Notes: generated by a model not told the origin, from the sequence alone. A stretch of DNA of 7,173 nt from Saprospiraceae bacterium (GCA_020630895.1 JAHDII010000170.1:1-7173); one strand, 5' to 3'. Shown: positions 1 to 6,174, numbered from the stretch's first letter. Made by a program: numbers and translations.

Positions 1-468
1 CCTAAATTAGCAGAAGAATTAGAAATTAATTTTGATGATTTTTTAAATCAATATCAACCTTATATGACAACAAAACAATTACAAAATACAATACAAAGAG
101 GATTTACCTTAGGAGGACATAGCATGAACCATCCATATTATTATACGTTATCTTTACAAGAACAAATTAGAGAAACAAAAGATAGTGTTAATTATATGAT
201 TCAAAATTTTAATATAAAATATAAAGCATTTTCTTTTCCTTTTACAGATTATAAAGTAGATTCTTCTTTTTTTGATATTTTGAAAAAAGAAAATATTGTT
301 GATATATCTTTTGCTAGTGCAGGAATAAAAAAAGATCATATTCCTTTTCATTTTCAACGACTAGGTTTAGAATCGTCGAATCAAAAAATAAAAAAAACTA
401 TTTATGGTGAATATTTGTATTATTATTTATTAAAAAAAATGAAAAAAAATATAATTCATAGGAAATAA
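1..468 (+). CDS. Polysaccharide deacetylase family protein (NodB/CE4-like), 5'-truncated by the window edge
   Basis: The frame is open from base 1, so this is the last 155 residues of a longer protein; the ATG at 64 is internal, because in-frame coding continues upstream of it. The segment carries the second NodB motif, GGHSMNHP (nt 112-135), whose two histidines (nt 118-120 and 130-132) match the HxxxH metal ligands of CE4 deacetylases. A later YKAFSFPFTDY stretch fits motif 3 (RxPY) in relaxed form, and FQRLGLE near the end resembles the tail of Bacteroidota members. The family removes N- or O-acetyl groups from polysaccharides such as peptidoglycan, chitin-like or capsular glycans. Motif 1 with the catalytic aspartate would lie to the left of the window and cannot be checked. 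The C-terminus is Lys/Tyr-rich. It ends 2 nt before the photolyase-like gene, implying co-transcription. Family assignment is fairly firm; the substrate is unknown. Confidence 0.8.
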   Translation, partial: PKLAEELEINFDDFLNQYQPYMTTKQLQNTIQRGFTLGGHSMNHPYYYTLSLQEQIRETKDSVNYMIQNFNIKYKAFSFPFTDYKVDSSFFDILKKENIVDISFASAGIKKDHIPFHFQRLGLESSNQKIKKTIYGEYLYYYLLKKMKKNIIHRK

Positions 469-470
469 AA

Positions 471-1994
471 ATGAAAGAAAAAATCAACATAGTTTGGTTT
501 AAAAGAGATTTAAGAATTGAAGATCACGAACCTTTTGTCGCAGCTGCAAAAGAAAAATATCCCATATTATTATTATATTTTTTTGAACCTAGTTTAATGT
601 CTCTTCCTGAAACAGATGATCGTCATTGGCGTTTTTGTTATCAATCTATTGTATCATTAAATAAAAAATTAGAATTATATCATCATAAAATATTTATGAT
701 TCATGATGAAGTTATTTTGTTTCTTGAAAAATTATTAAATTATTATGATGTTGCGACTGTTTATTCTCATAAAGAAGTAGGTTTGAAAAAAACATTTGAT
801 AGAGATAAAGAAGTTGAAAAATATTTGCAGAATAAGAATATTTTATGGCACCAATTTGAACAAGAAGGAATTGTAAGAGGTAAAAAAAATAGAATAGGTT
901 GGGAAGAAAATTGGTATAACTACATGAGTCGTTATACTCAAAATGTTGAATTGGATAGTTTTAAAAGTATTAATTTGTCATTTAGTTTCTTTAATGAAAA
1001 AGGATTAAATAAAAATATTCGTACTATAGATGATAATTTTCAAATAGGAGGAATAGATGAAGCTCAAAAAGAATTAAATAATTTTTTAGGTTTTAAGATT
1101 GAAAATTATTTACGATATAATACAAAACCAGATGAAAGTAGAAAATGGGGTAGTCGGTTATCTCCTTATTTATCTTATGGATGTTTGAGCTTAAGAGCTG
1201 TTTATCAAGCTGTAATGGAAGAGATTGAAAAGACAAAAGATCCTTATATTTATAAACAATATATAATTCGATTATTTTGGAGAAGCCATTATATTCAAAA
1301 ATTAGAAACAGAATATCGATTAGAATTTGAACCTTCAAATATAGGGTTTAAAAATTTTAAAAGATCCACAGATGAAGATTTATTAACTGCTTTTATTGAA
1401 GGAAAAACAGGATTTCCTATTATTGATGCCGCACTTCGTTGCTTGAAAAAAACGGGCTATGTCAATTTTAGATTAAGAGCTACATTAGTTACATTTGCAA
1501 CTTTTACATTATGGTTAGATTGGAAAATGGTAGCTCAATATTTGGCATCATTATTTTTAGATTTTGAGCCAGGAATACATTATGGACAAATACAAATTCA
1601 AGCAGGTTTGTCAGGGTACCATACACTAAGAATTTATAGTCCTATTGCACAATCAGAAAAACATGATCCTGAAGGTAAGTTTGTAAAAGAATGGATGCCT
1701 GAATTAAAAGATGTTCCTTCGGATTTATTATCTAAACCTTGGGAAATGTGCCCTGTACAACAAGAAATGTATCATTGTATTTTAGGTAAAGATTATCCTC
1801 GACCTATTGTAGATTATGAAATTGCTACACAAATAGCAAGAAATTATTACTGGAAATCAAGACAAAAAGATTCAGTAATTGAACAACTTCCAGCTATTTG
1901 GGAAAAACATTGTCTTCCTAAAAATCTAAAAAAATATAAAGAAACTTTACATATTAATTTAGAATCTTTAAAAAGAAAAAAGAAAAGAAATTAG
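471..1994 (+). CDS. Photolyase/cryptochrome-family FAD protein with non-canonical active site
   Basis: 507 residues, the normal length for this superfamily. The N-terminal Rossmann-like domain begins with IVWFKRDLRIEDHEPF (residues 7-22). The C-terminal FAD-binding domain shows WGSRLSPYLSYGCLSLR (226-242), LFWRSHY (268-274), TGFPIIDAALRCLKKTGY (313-330) and EKHDPEGKFVKEWMPEL (396-412). These are the standard FAD-fold landmarks, so a light-active flavoprotein is expected. Against E. coli photolyase by eye, CPD-contacting Trp277 is kept (W270) and Trp359 is kept (W351). Glu274 becomes R267, Asn341 F333, Met345 A337, Asn378 H370 and Trp382 I374. The IHYGQIQIQAG stretch (369-379) recalls a bacterial subgroup, usually annotated only as cryptochrome/deoxyribodipyrimidine photo-lyase, that I remember as having IHYxQ...QAG. 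It could be a repair enzyme of altered specificity or a photosensory cryptochrome. The C-terminus is basic (501-506). The ATG is 2 nt after the upstream stop, suggesting operon expression. Confidence 0.9.
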   Translation: MKEKINIVWFKRDLRIEDHEPFVAAAKEKYPILLLYFFEPSLMSLPETDDRHWRFCYQSIVSLNKKLELYHHKIFMIHDEVILFLEKLLNYYDVATVYSHKEVGLKKTFDRDKEVEKYLQNKNILWHQFEQEGIVRGKKNRIGWEENWYNYMSRYTQNVELDSFKSINLSFSFFNEKGLNKNIRTIDDNFQIGGIDEAQKELNNFLGFKIENYLRYNTKPDESRKWGSRLSPYLSYGCLSLRAVYQAVMEEIEKTKDPYIYKQYIIRLFWRSHYIQKLETEYRLEFEPSNIGFKNFKRSTDEDLLTAFIEGKTGFPIIDAALRCLKKTGYVNFRLRATLVTFATFTLWLDWKMVAQYLASLFLDFEPGIHYGQIQIQAGLSGYHTLRIYSPIAQSEKHDPEGKFVKEWMPELKDVPSDLLSKPWEMCPVQQEMYHCILGKDYPRPIVDYEIATQIARNYYWKSRQKDSVIEQLPAIWEKHCLPKNLKKYKETLHINLESLKRKKKRN

Positions 1995-3250
1995 TTAAAA
2001 TCATTATATAATAAATATTTTTTTCTCATCAATAAATATTCTCCTAATTCCTTTTTCCAAGCTGTTCTAATTTCTTTTTCTGTTTTTCCTTCAATAATAT
2101 ATTTTTTCAACAAATCTGTTCCTGCTAATTTATGAATAAAATTATTTTTTAAAAAGAATGTTTCTTTTTTCGGATAATTGTTATAAAAATCAATGATATA
2201 ATTTAAATTTAATCTTTTCTCTTTTTGTAAATCTTCTAAAGATAAAGAAGTCAAATTTTTTCCATAACATAATTTATTTTCGTGTTTAGGATATTTAGCT
2301 CCAGCTCTTGAAATAGGAGTATAAGAAAAATTTGTATCGGGATAATTAGGATCTCCAATGACTTGAAATTGTTGTTGGGTTCCTCTACCAATATTAACAA
2401 CTGTTCCCTCAAAAAAACAAAGAGAAGGATATAAATAAATAGAACGCATATTAGGTAAATTAGGAGAAGGTTTTATAGGTAATTGATACAAAGAATTATG
2501 ATCGTAATTCTTACAAGGAATAATTTTTAAATCACATTTTAATTTATTTTTTAACCATCTTTCACCATTAATCATTTGAGCCAATTCTCCAACCGTTAAT
2601 CCATGAACAACCGGAATGGGATGCATTCCAACAAAAGAAGAAAAAGATGTTTCTAAAATAAATCCATCTACATAATGTCCGTTTGGATTAGGGCGATCCA
2701 ATATTAAAACCGGAATATTATGTTCTGCACAAGCTTCCATAATATAGTGCATTGTAGAAATATAAGTATAAAAACGAGCACCTACATCTTGAATATCAAA
2801 AACAACAATATCTATATTTTTCAAATCTTCAGGCAATGGTTTTTTTCTTTTTCCATATAAAGAAATAATGGGAATCCCTGTTTTTTCATCTTTTCCATGA
2901 GCAACAGTTGCTCCAGCATCAGCTTCTCCTCTGAAACCATGTTCTGGAGCAAAAATTCTTTGAATATCTAAACCCATAGATAACAAACTATCCACTAAGT
3001 GATGTTTGCCAATAAATGAAGTATGATTAACCGTAAGAGCTATTTTTTTATTTTTTAAAATTTCAAAATATTCTTCAGTTCTTTCTGCTCCTACTTCTAT
3101 TTTTTTATCAATATGAATCTGATGAGAGGTATTCACACTTTTAGGACTAACATCGTTATTGATATAAGAAGAATCATTTTTAGGTTTACAAGCTATTAAA
3201 GTTGTAATTAAAAGAATAAGTAATATATAAAAATAGTTATTCAAAGACAT
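1991..3250 (-). CDS. namZ: NamZ-type exo-beta-N-acetylmuramidase (DUF1343, GH171), lipoprotein
   Basis: Strong match to the DUF1343/NamZ family, whose Bacillus subtilis member (YbbC/NamZ) cleaves terminal MurNAc from peptidoglycan fragments. Residues from the ATG at 3250: hydrophobic signal with lipobox LIAC (Cys21); FAPEHGFRG (100-108), whose Glu-His is a family hallmark; DIQDVGARFYTYISTM (152-167); DRPNPNG (185-191); PIPVVHGLTVGELA (211-224); EGT (281-283) and NIGRGT (286-291). At 419 residues it is full length for a lipidated Bacteroidota member. An upstream in-frame TTG at 3268 would add six residues including one lysine, which would give the signal a positive n-region. I prefer the ATG, but the choice is not decisive. 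The role is probably peptidoglycan turnover or recycling at the envelope; no NagZ, amidase or MurNAc kinase is visible nearby. The stop overlaps the stop of the convergent photolyase-like gene. Confidence 0.9.
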   Translation of the reverse strand: MSLNNYFYILLILLITTLIACKPKNDSSYINNDVSPKSVNTSHQIHIDKKIEVGAERTEEYFEILKNKKIALTVNHTSFIGKHHLVDSLLSMGLDIQRIFAPEHGFRGEADAGATVAHGKDEKTGIPIISLYGKRKKPLPEDLKNIDIVVFDIQDVGARFYTYISTMHYIMEACAEHNIPVLILDRPNPNGHYVDGFILETSFSSFVGMHPIPVVHGLTVGELAQMINGERWLKNKLKCDLKIIPCKNYDHNSLYQLPIKPSPNLPNMRSIYLYPSLCFFEGTVVNIGRGTQQQFQVIGDPNYPDTNFSYTPISRAGAKYPKHENKLCYGKNLTSLSLEDLQKEKRLNLNYIIDFYNNYPKKETFFLKNNFIHKLAGTDLLKKYIIEGKTEKEIRTAWKKELGEYLLMRKKYLLYNDFN

Positions 3251-3256
3251 GTTGAT

Positions 3257-3264
3257 TACTTTTG
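3257..3264 (+). promoter_or_regulatory. Candidate Bacteroidota -7 element (TACTTTTG) for the 3292 lipoprotein gene
   Basis: TACTTTTG matches the Bacteroidota TAnnTTTG -7 consensus exactly and lies 27 nt before the ATG at 3292, which would give a short leader. No convincing TTG-type -33 element is visible at the usual spacing, so the call rests on the -7 match and its position in a divergent gap. Confidence 0.4.
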
Positions 3265-3282
3265 TCAATTTTATTAGATATA

Positions 3283-3290
3283 CAAATTTA
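3283..3290 (-). promoter_or_regulatory. Candidate Bacteroidota -7 element (TAAATTTG) for namZ
   Basis: Read on the minus strand, 3290 to 3283 is TAAATTTG, an exact TAnnTTTG match, 32 nt upstream of the namZ ATG at 3250. Transcription starting a few bases downstream would leave a leader of roughly 25 nt to the ATG but under 10 nt to the alternative TTG at 3268, which mildly favours the ATG. No clear -33 element is seen; it would have to lie inside the divergent lipoprotein gene. Confidence 0.4.
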
Positions 3291-3291
3291 G

Positions 3292-4116
3292 ATGCAATTT
3301 CGATTTTTTATACTATTCTTAGCCATAATACTTTTGAGTCTATTTTCTTGTGGAGAAAAAATAGAAGGTTGTTTAGATATTACAGCCACTAATTTTGATG
3401 CAGAAGCAGATACTCATTGTTGTTGTACTTATCCTAATATGATATTCAATGTAAATCATGTGTATGATACCCTTTCTTTTCGATTAGAGGAAATATATCC
3501 ATATCCTAATAATAGTATAGATTCTTTTATTATAGATACCTGTAATATTTTATTTTCTAATATTCATCCTTATCAAGGAGGAAATACTTTTGAAGTAAAT
3601 GATACATTGCATATTGGTGTAAATGATGCTCTAGGAGAAGAAACATTAATCATAGAAAATAATTTTGCTTTAGTGAGTCCAGATCAATTTTCTTATACGA
3701 TTGGTTCTTTTGCTCTTCCAGGAAATTATGATGGAATACAACTTAATTTTGGTTTAGATGAAGAAACGAGTAGAATTATTCCAGATTCAGTATATATCAG
3801 TAATCATGTATTGAATAATGAAGTAGATTCCGTATGGGAACAGACAAAAGGCTATTTTTTTATGTATTTAAGTGTTATTCCTGATCATAATCAAATAGAT
3901 GTATATAAAAAAATCACTATTTTTGGAAATATAAACATGCTAAATTTAGATATACAAGGGAATATTTTTGGTGATACAGGTTATGATTTTGATATTAACT
4001 TAAAGATTGATTATAACTTATTATTCAATGGCATAGACTTTGAAGCAGATTCAGAAAACAGTATTACAAACCAAATTTTAGATAATTTTCCCTTTGCCTT
4101 ATCTATTATTGAGTAA
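3292..4116 (+). CDS. Divergent MbnP-like lipoprotein with Cys-rich N-terminal motif
   Basis: 274 residues with a lipoprotein signal ending in LFSC (Cys20, followed by GEK). Just after the anchor comes EGCLDITATNFDAEAD followed by HCCCTY (residues 25-47), which resembles the Bacteroidota GCxDxxAxNYxxxAxxDxGSCxY motif; Cys27 and the Cys43-45 run are its cysteines. The remainder looks like a diverged copy of the next gene's product. Residues 138-154 (GSFALPGNYDGIQLNFG) align by eye with the MbnP SGAIPVGSYDGLSFGIG stretch, and VWEQTKGYFFMYLSV (181-195) with the MbnP W..W..YIF.KIEG stretch. Only one tryptophan (W182) remains, and the FHIG-type histidine motif is absent. It starts an apparent operon 11 nt ahead of the MbnP gene. 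Family membership is an inference from pairwise similarity; it may bind metal differently or be structural. TonB-independent export and anchoring to an envelope membrane are expected from the signal. Confidence 0.7.
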   Translation: MQFRFFILFLAIILLSLFSCGEKIEGCLDITATNFDAEADTHCCCTYPNMIFNVNHVYDTLSFRLEEIYPYPNNSIDSFIIDTCNILFSNIHPYQGGNTFEVNDTLHIGVNDALGEETLIIENNFALVSPDQFSYTIGSFALPGNYDGIQLNFGLDEETSRIIPDSVYISNHVLNNEVDSVWEQTKGYFFMYLSVIPDHNQIDVYKKITIFGNINMLNLDIQGNIFGDTGYDFDINLKIDYNLLFNGIDFEADSENSITNQILDNFPFALSIIE

Positions 4117-4127
4117 AACAAGAAATT

Positions 4128-4913
4128 ATGAGTAACAAATTAAAATTCTTCTTCTTTAGCTTTGCTTTATTTTTTTCTATGTCTTCTTGTGATGAAGATT
4201 TTGTAAAAGGGGATTCTTCTCAAATTGAAATATATTTCAAAGCAACATATAATGGAGCTCCATTAGTTATGAATGATAGATATTTTTATGATGGGAAAGA
4301 ATTGATTTTTACAAAACTTCAATTTTATATGTCGAATTTGATTCTTAAAAATGGAGATAAAGAAGTAGATTTAGATGAAATAGAATTGATAGATTTTACA
4401 AGTACTAATACAAGTCCAGCTAATGCAAGTATTGGATTTAGAGTAGTTTCAGGAGCAATTCCTGTAGGTTCTTATGATGGTCTTTCTTTTGGTATTGGAG
4501 TCCCTTCTGATTATAATTCTGAAAAACCGACTGAATTTTCTAGTACTCATCCTTTAGGACAATCCTCTGAATATTGGGATGCTTGGAATAGTTATATCTT
4601 TTCTAAAATAGAAGGGAAATATGATGAAGATGGAGATGGTCAAGACCTAGAAACTTCCATTTTTTATCATATTGGAATGAATGAAATGTTTAGAACTAAA
4701 ACAGAAATTGATTTGAATATTGATGTGATTAAAGAAGAAGTTACAGTTATTCATGTAGAATTAGAAGTAGTAGATATTTTTAATGATAATTCTGGAATGA
4801 TTGATTTATCAACAAATGGTACAACTCATACCAATCCTAATTCTGCTGAAGAAATGGCATTATCCAATAAAGTAGCAGATAATTGGGTTAATGCTTTTGA
4901 TGTTCTTCAATAA
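4128..4913 (+). CDS. MbnP family lipoprotein, candidate copper-binding partner of a dihaem enzyme
   Basis: 261 residues. Lipoprotein signal with Cys21 (SMSSC) followed by DEDF, an acidic stretch resembling surface-export signals of Bacteroidota lipoproteins, so outer-surface display is possible. MbnP hallmarks are present: a beta-rich start with the LIFTKLQFYMSNLIL strand (59-73), GAIPVGSYDGLSFGIG (109-124), HPLG (141-144), EYWDAWNSYIFSKIEG (148-163), FYHIGMNEMFR (179-189), VIHVELEV (207-214) and a C-terminal W253. In studied pairs a tryptophan of MbnP is converted to kynurenine by MbnH and helps bind copper; W150, W153 and W253 are the only candidates here. Histidines 141, 181, 209 and 234 are possible ligands. 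A DEDGDG acidic loop (166-171) could bind calcium. It lies 11 nt after its divergent paralogue and upstream of the dihaem enzyme gene. Family call is strong; copper binding is inferred. Confidence 0.85.
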   Translation: MSNKLKFFFFSFALFFSMSSCDEDFVKGDSSQIEIYFKATYNGAPLVMNDRYFYDGKELIFTKLQFYMSNLILKNGDKEVDLDEIELIDFTSTNTSPANASIGFRVVSGAIPVGSYDGLSFGIGVPSDYNSEKPTEFSSTHPLGQSSEYWDAWNSYIFSKIEGKYDEDGDGQDLETSIFYHIGMNEMFRTKTEIDLNIDVIKEEVTVIHVELEVVDIFNDNSGMIDLSTNGTTHTNPNSAEEMALSNKVADNWVNAFDVLQ

Positions 4914-4948
4914 GTTGTTCTTGTTAAAACGTTGAGATCATTTATAGC

Positions 4949-4972
4949 TATTTACAAATTGATAAGTAAATA
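4949..4972. repeat. Perfect 7-bp inverted repeat (TATTTAC...GTAAATA)
   Basis: TATTTAC at 4949-4955 and GTAAATA at 4966-4972 are exact reverse complements separated by 10 nt. It sits 35 nt after the MbnP stop codon. It could be an operator dyad or a weak AT hairpin; there is no following T-run to make a typical terminator. Confidence 0.5.
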
Positions 4973-4979
4973 ATCCACA

Positions 4980-5000
4980 AAATACTATTTTAGAGTATTT
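4980..5000. repeat. Perfect 7-bp inverted repeat (AAATACT...AGTATTT)
   Basis: AAATACT at 4980-4986 and AGTATTT at 4994-5000 are exact reverse complements around a 7-nt loop. A second copy of AGTATT at 5049-5054 could also pair with 4981-4986, giving an alternative longer-range stem. Upstream of the dihaem gene; function (operator or attenuating structure) is unknown. Confidence 0.5.
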
Positions 5001-5010
5001 GCAATAATAA

Positions 5011-5046
5011 CTGTGGTCTGAGGACTTATTGACTGTGGACTTTGCA
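5011..5046. repeat. Degenerate heptad tandem repeat (CTGTGGA-like)
   Basis: The segment parses into five short units beginning with CT: CTGTGGT, CTGAGGA, CTTATTGA, CTGTGGA, CTTTGCA. Four are 7 nt and one is 8 nt. It is noticeably richer in G and C than the surrounding DNA and has no long open frame. It resembles the short GGACTxT heptad arrays I remember from intergenic regions of Bacteroidota. The last unit runs into a small dyad, ACTTT-GCA-AAAGT (5039-5051), 25 nt before the dihaem enzyme ATG. Confidence 0.5.
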
Positions 5047-5075
5047 AAAGTATTCACAACTTAGATTCAAGAATT

Positions 5076-6167
5076 ATGAAAACACGTACCATATTTTTTC
5101 TTTTAATTCTTTTTTTTTCTGCTTGTAAAAAAGATCCTCCTACCGATCCTAATGATTTAACAAATATTGAATATAATCCCTCAAGTTATTCCTTAAGTAT
5201 TCCAGAATCATTTCCTATTTTAGAAATTCCAGAAGACAATCCACTTACGTATCAGGGAGTACAATTAGGACGCAGATTATTTTATGATCCAATCATGTCT
5301 GCAGATAGTACTATGTCTTGTTTTAGTTGTCATGATATTAATTATGGTTTCAATGAACCACTAAGTTTAAGCAAAGGAATTGATGGTATTGAAGGGCCTA
5401 GAAGTTCTATGTCTTTATTAAATGTAGGATTTTTTTATAATGGTTTATTTTGGGATGGACGTTCTCATTCTTTAGAACAACAAGCTTTAGAACCCATTAC
5501 CAATCCTTTAGAATTACACGATACTTGGGAAAATGTTATTGTGAAATTAAAAAGACATGAAAATTATCCAACTCGTTTTAGAGAAGCATTTGGAATAGAA
5601 CATAAAAATGAAATTACAAAAGAATTAGTAGCAAAAGCATTAGCTCAATTTCAAAGAATTATTATTGCAGGAGGAAATTCAAAATATGATCGTGTATTAA
5701 GAGGAGAAGAATTTTTTACAGATTCAGAATTTAATGGCTATGATATGTTTTTTGATTTATCGCCAGATATGCCTGACGCGGAATGTGCGCATTGTCATGG
5801 AGGACCATTATTTACCACCAATGAATATGTCAATAATGGAATTTCAAATGTCAATTCTTTAGAAGATTTTATAGATAAGGGGAGGGGAGAAGTAACAGGA
5901 GTTTTATTCGATAATGGAAAATTTAAAATCCCTACTTTACGAAATATTACTTTAACACCTCCTTATATGCACGATGGAAGATTTGCAACAATAGAAGAAG
6001 TGATCCACCATTATAATTCTGGAGGACATTATGCTGATAATTTAGATCCTTTAATTTTACCTTTAAATTTATCAGAACAAAATATCCAAGATATTATTGC
6101 TTTTTTACGCACATTAGAAGATACAGAATATACTACAAATCCAGATTTACAAAATCCTTTTGAATAA
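5076..6167 (+). CDS. Dihaem cytochrome c peroxidase-family enzyme, MauG/MbnH type, lipoprotein
   Basis: 363 residues. The signal ends in FFSAC (Cys17), so the protein is probably lipid-anchored in the periplasm or outer membrane. Two c-type haem sites are visible: CFSCH (82-86) and CAHCH (237-241). LFWDGR (124-129) supplies the Trp (W126) conserved between the haems. KIPTLRNITLTPPYMHDGRF (284-303) is the typical C-terminal family block. Counting 14 residues from its His299 reaches Tyr313 in EEVIHHY. Classical bacterial peroxidases have a methionine haem ligand at this point and MauG has Tyr294, so I infer a Tyr-ligated haem and MauG/MbnH-like protein oxidation rather than simple peroxide removal. 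The MbnP gene immediately upstream fits: MbnH enzymes oxidise a Trp in MbnP to kynurenine. The 162-bp gap upstream suggests it may have its own control. Haem attachment needs the cell's cytochrome c maturation system, not encoded here. Confidence 0.9.
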   Translation: MKTRTIFFLLILFFSACKKDPPTDPNDLTNIEYNPSSYSLSIPESFPILEIPEDNPLTYQGVQLGRRLFYDPIMSADSTMSCFSCHDINYGFNEPLSLSKGIDGIEGPRSSMSLLNVGFFYNGLFWDGRSHSLEQQALEPITNPLELHDTWENVIVKLKRHENYPTRFREAFGIEHKNEITKELVAKALAQFQRIIIAGGNSKYDRVLRGEEFFTDSEFNGYDMFFDLSPDMPDAECAHCHGGPLFTTNEYVNNGISNVNSLEDFIDKGRGEVTGVLFDNGKFKIPTLRNITLTPPYMHDGRFATIEEVIHHYNSGGHYADNLDPLILPLNLSEQNIQDIIAFLRTLEDTEYTTNPDLQNPFE

Positions 6168-6174
6168 AAAATTA

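Noticed and set aside
154..357. Minus-strand open frame of 67 codons inside the deacetylase
   Set aside because: It lies fully within a + strand gene with conserved motifs, and its Phe/Lys/Ile-rich translation is what reverse-complemented AT-rich coding DNA gives.
1093..1338. Minus-strand open frame of 81 codons inside the photolyase-like gene
   Set aside because: It covers the conserved FAD-binding segment of the + strand protein; no recognisable motif or start context.
3251..3268. TTG start at 3268 for namZ, adding six residues
   Set aside because: The ATG at 3250 still gives a full lipoprotein signal and leaves a more normal leader after the TAAATTTG element. Not excluded, since the TTG form would add a lysine to the signal's n-region.
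4623..4640. EF-hand calcium-binding site in MbnP (DEDGDG loop)
   Set aside because: The acidic start fits, but position 12 of the loop is Ser rather than Glu/Asp and there is no obvious flanking helix pair; kept only as a possible Ca-binding turn.
4980..5000. Rho-independent terminator after the MbnP gene
   Set aside because: The stem is nearly all A/T and is not followed by a T-run, so it does not look like an intrinsic terminator.
5011..5046. CRISPR-like or IS-end interpretation of the heptad repeat
   Set aside because: Units are only 7-8 nt, adjacent and degenerate, with no spacers, no flanking duplications and no transposase.
5076..6167. Plain hydrogen-peroxide-detoxifying cytochrome c peroxidase
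   Set aside because: Likely automatic annotation, but the Tyr at the Met-ligand position and the adjacent MbnP genes fit MauG/MbnH chemistry better.
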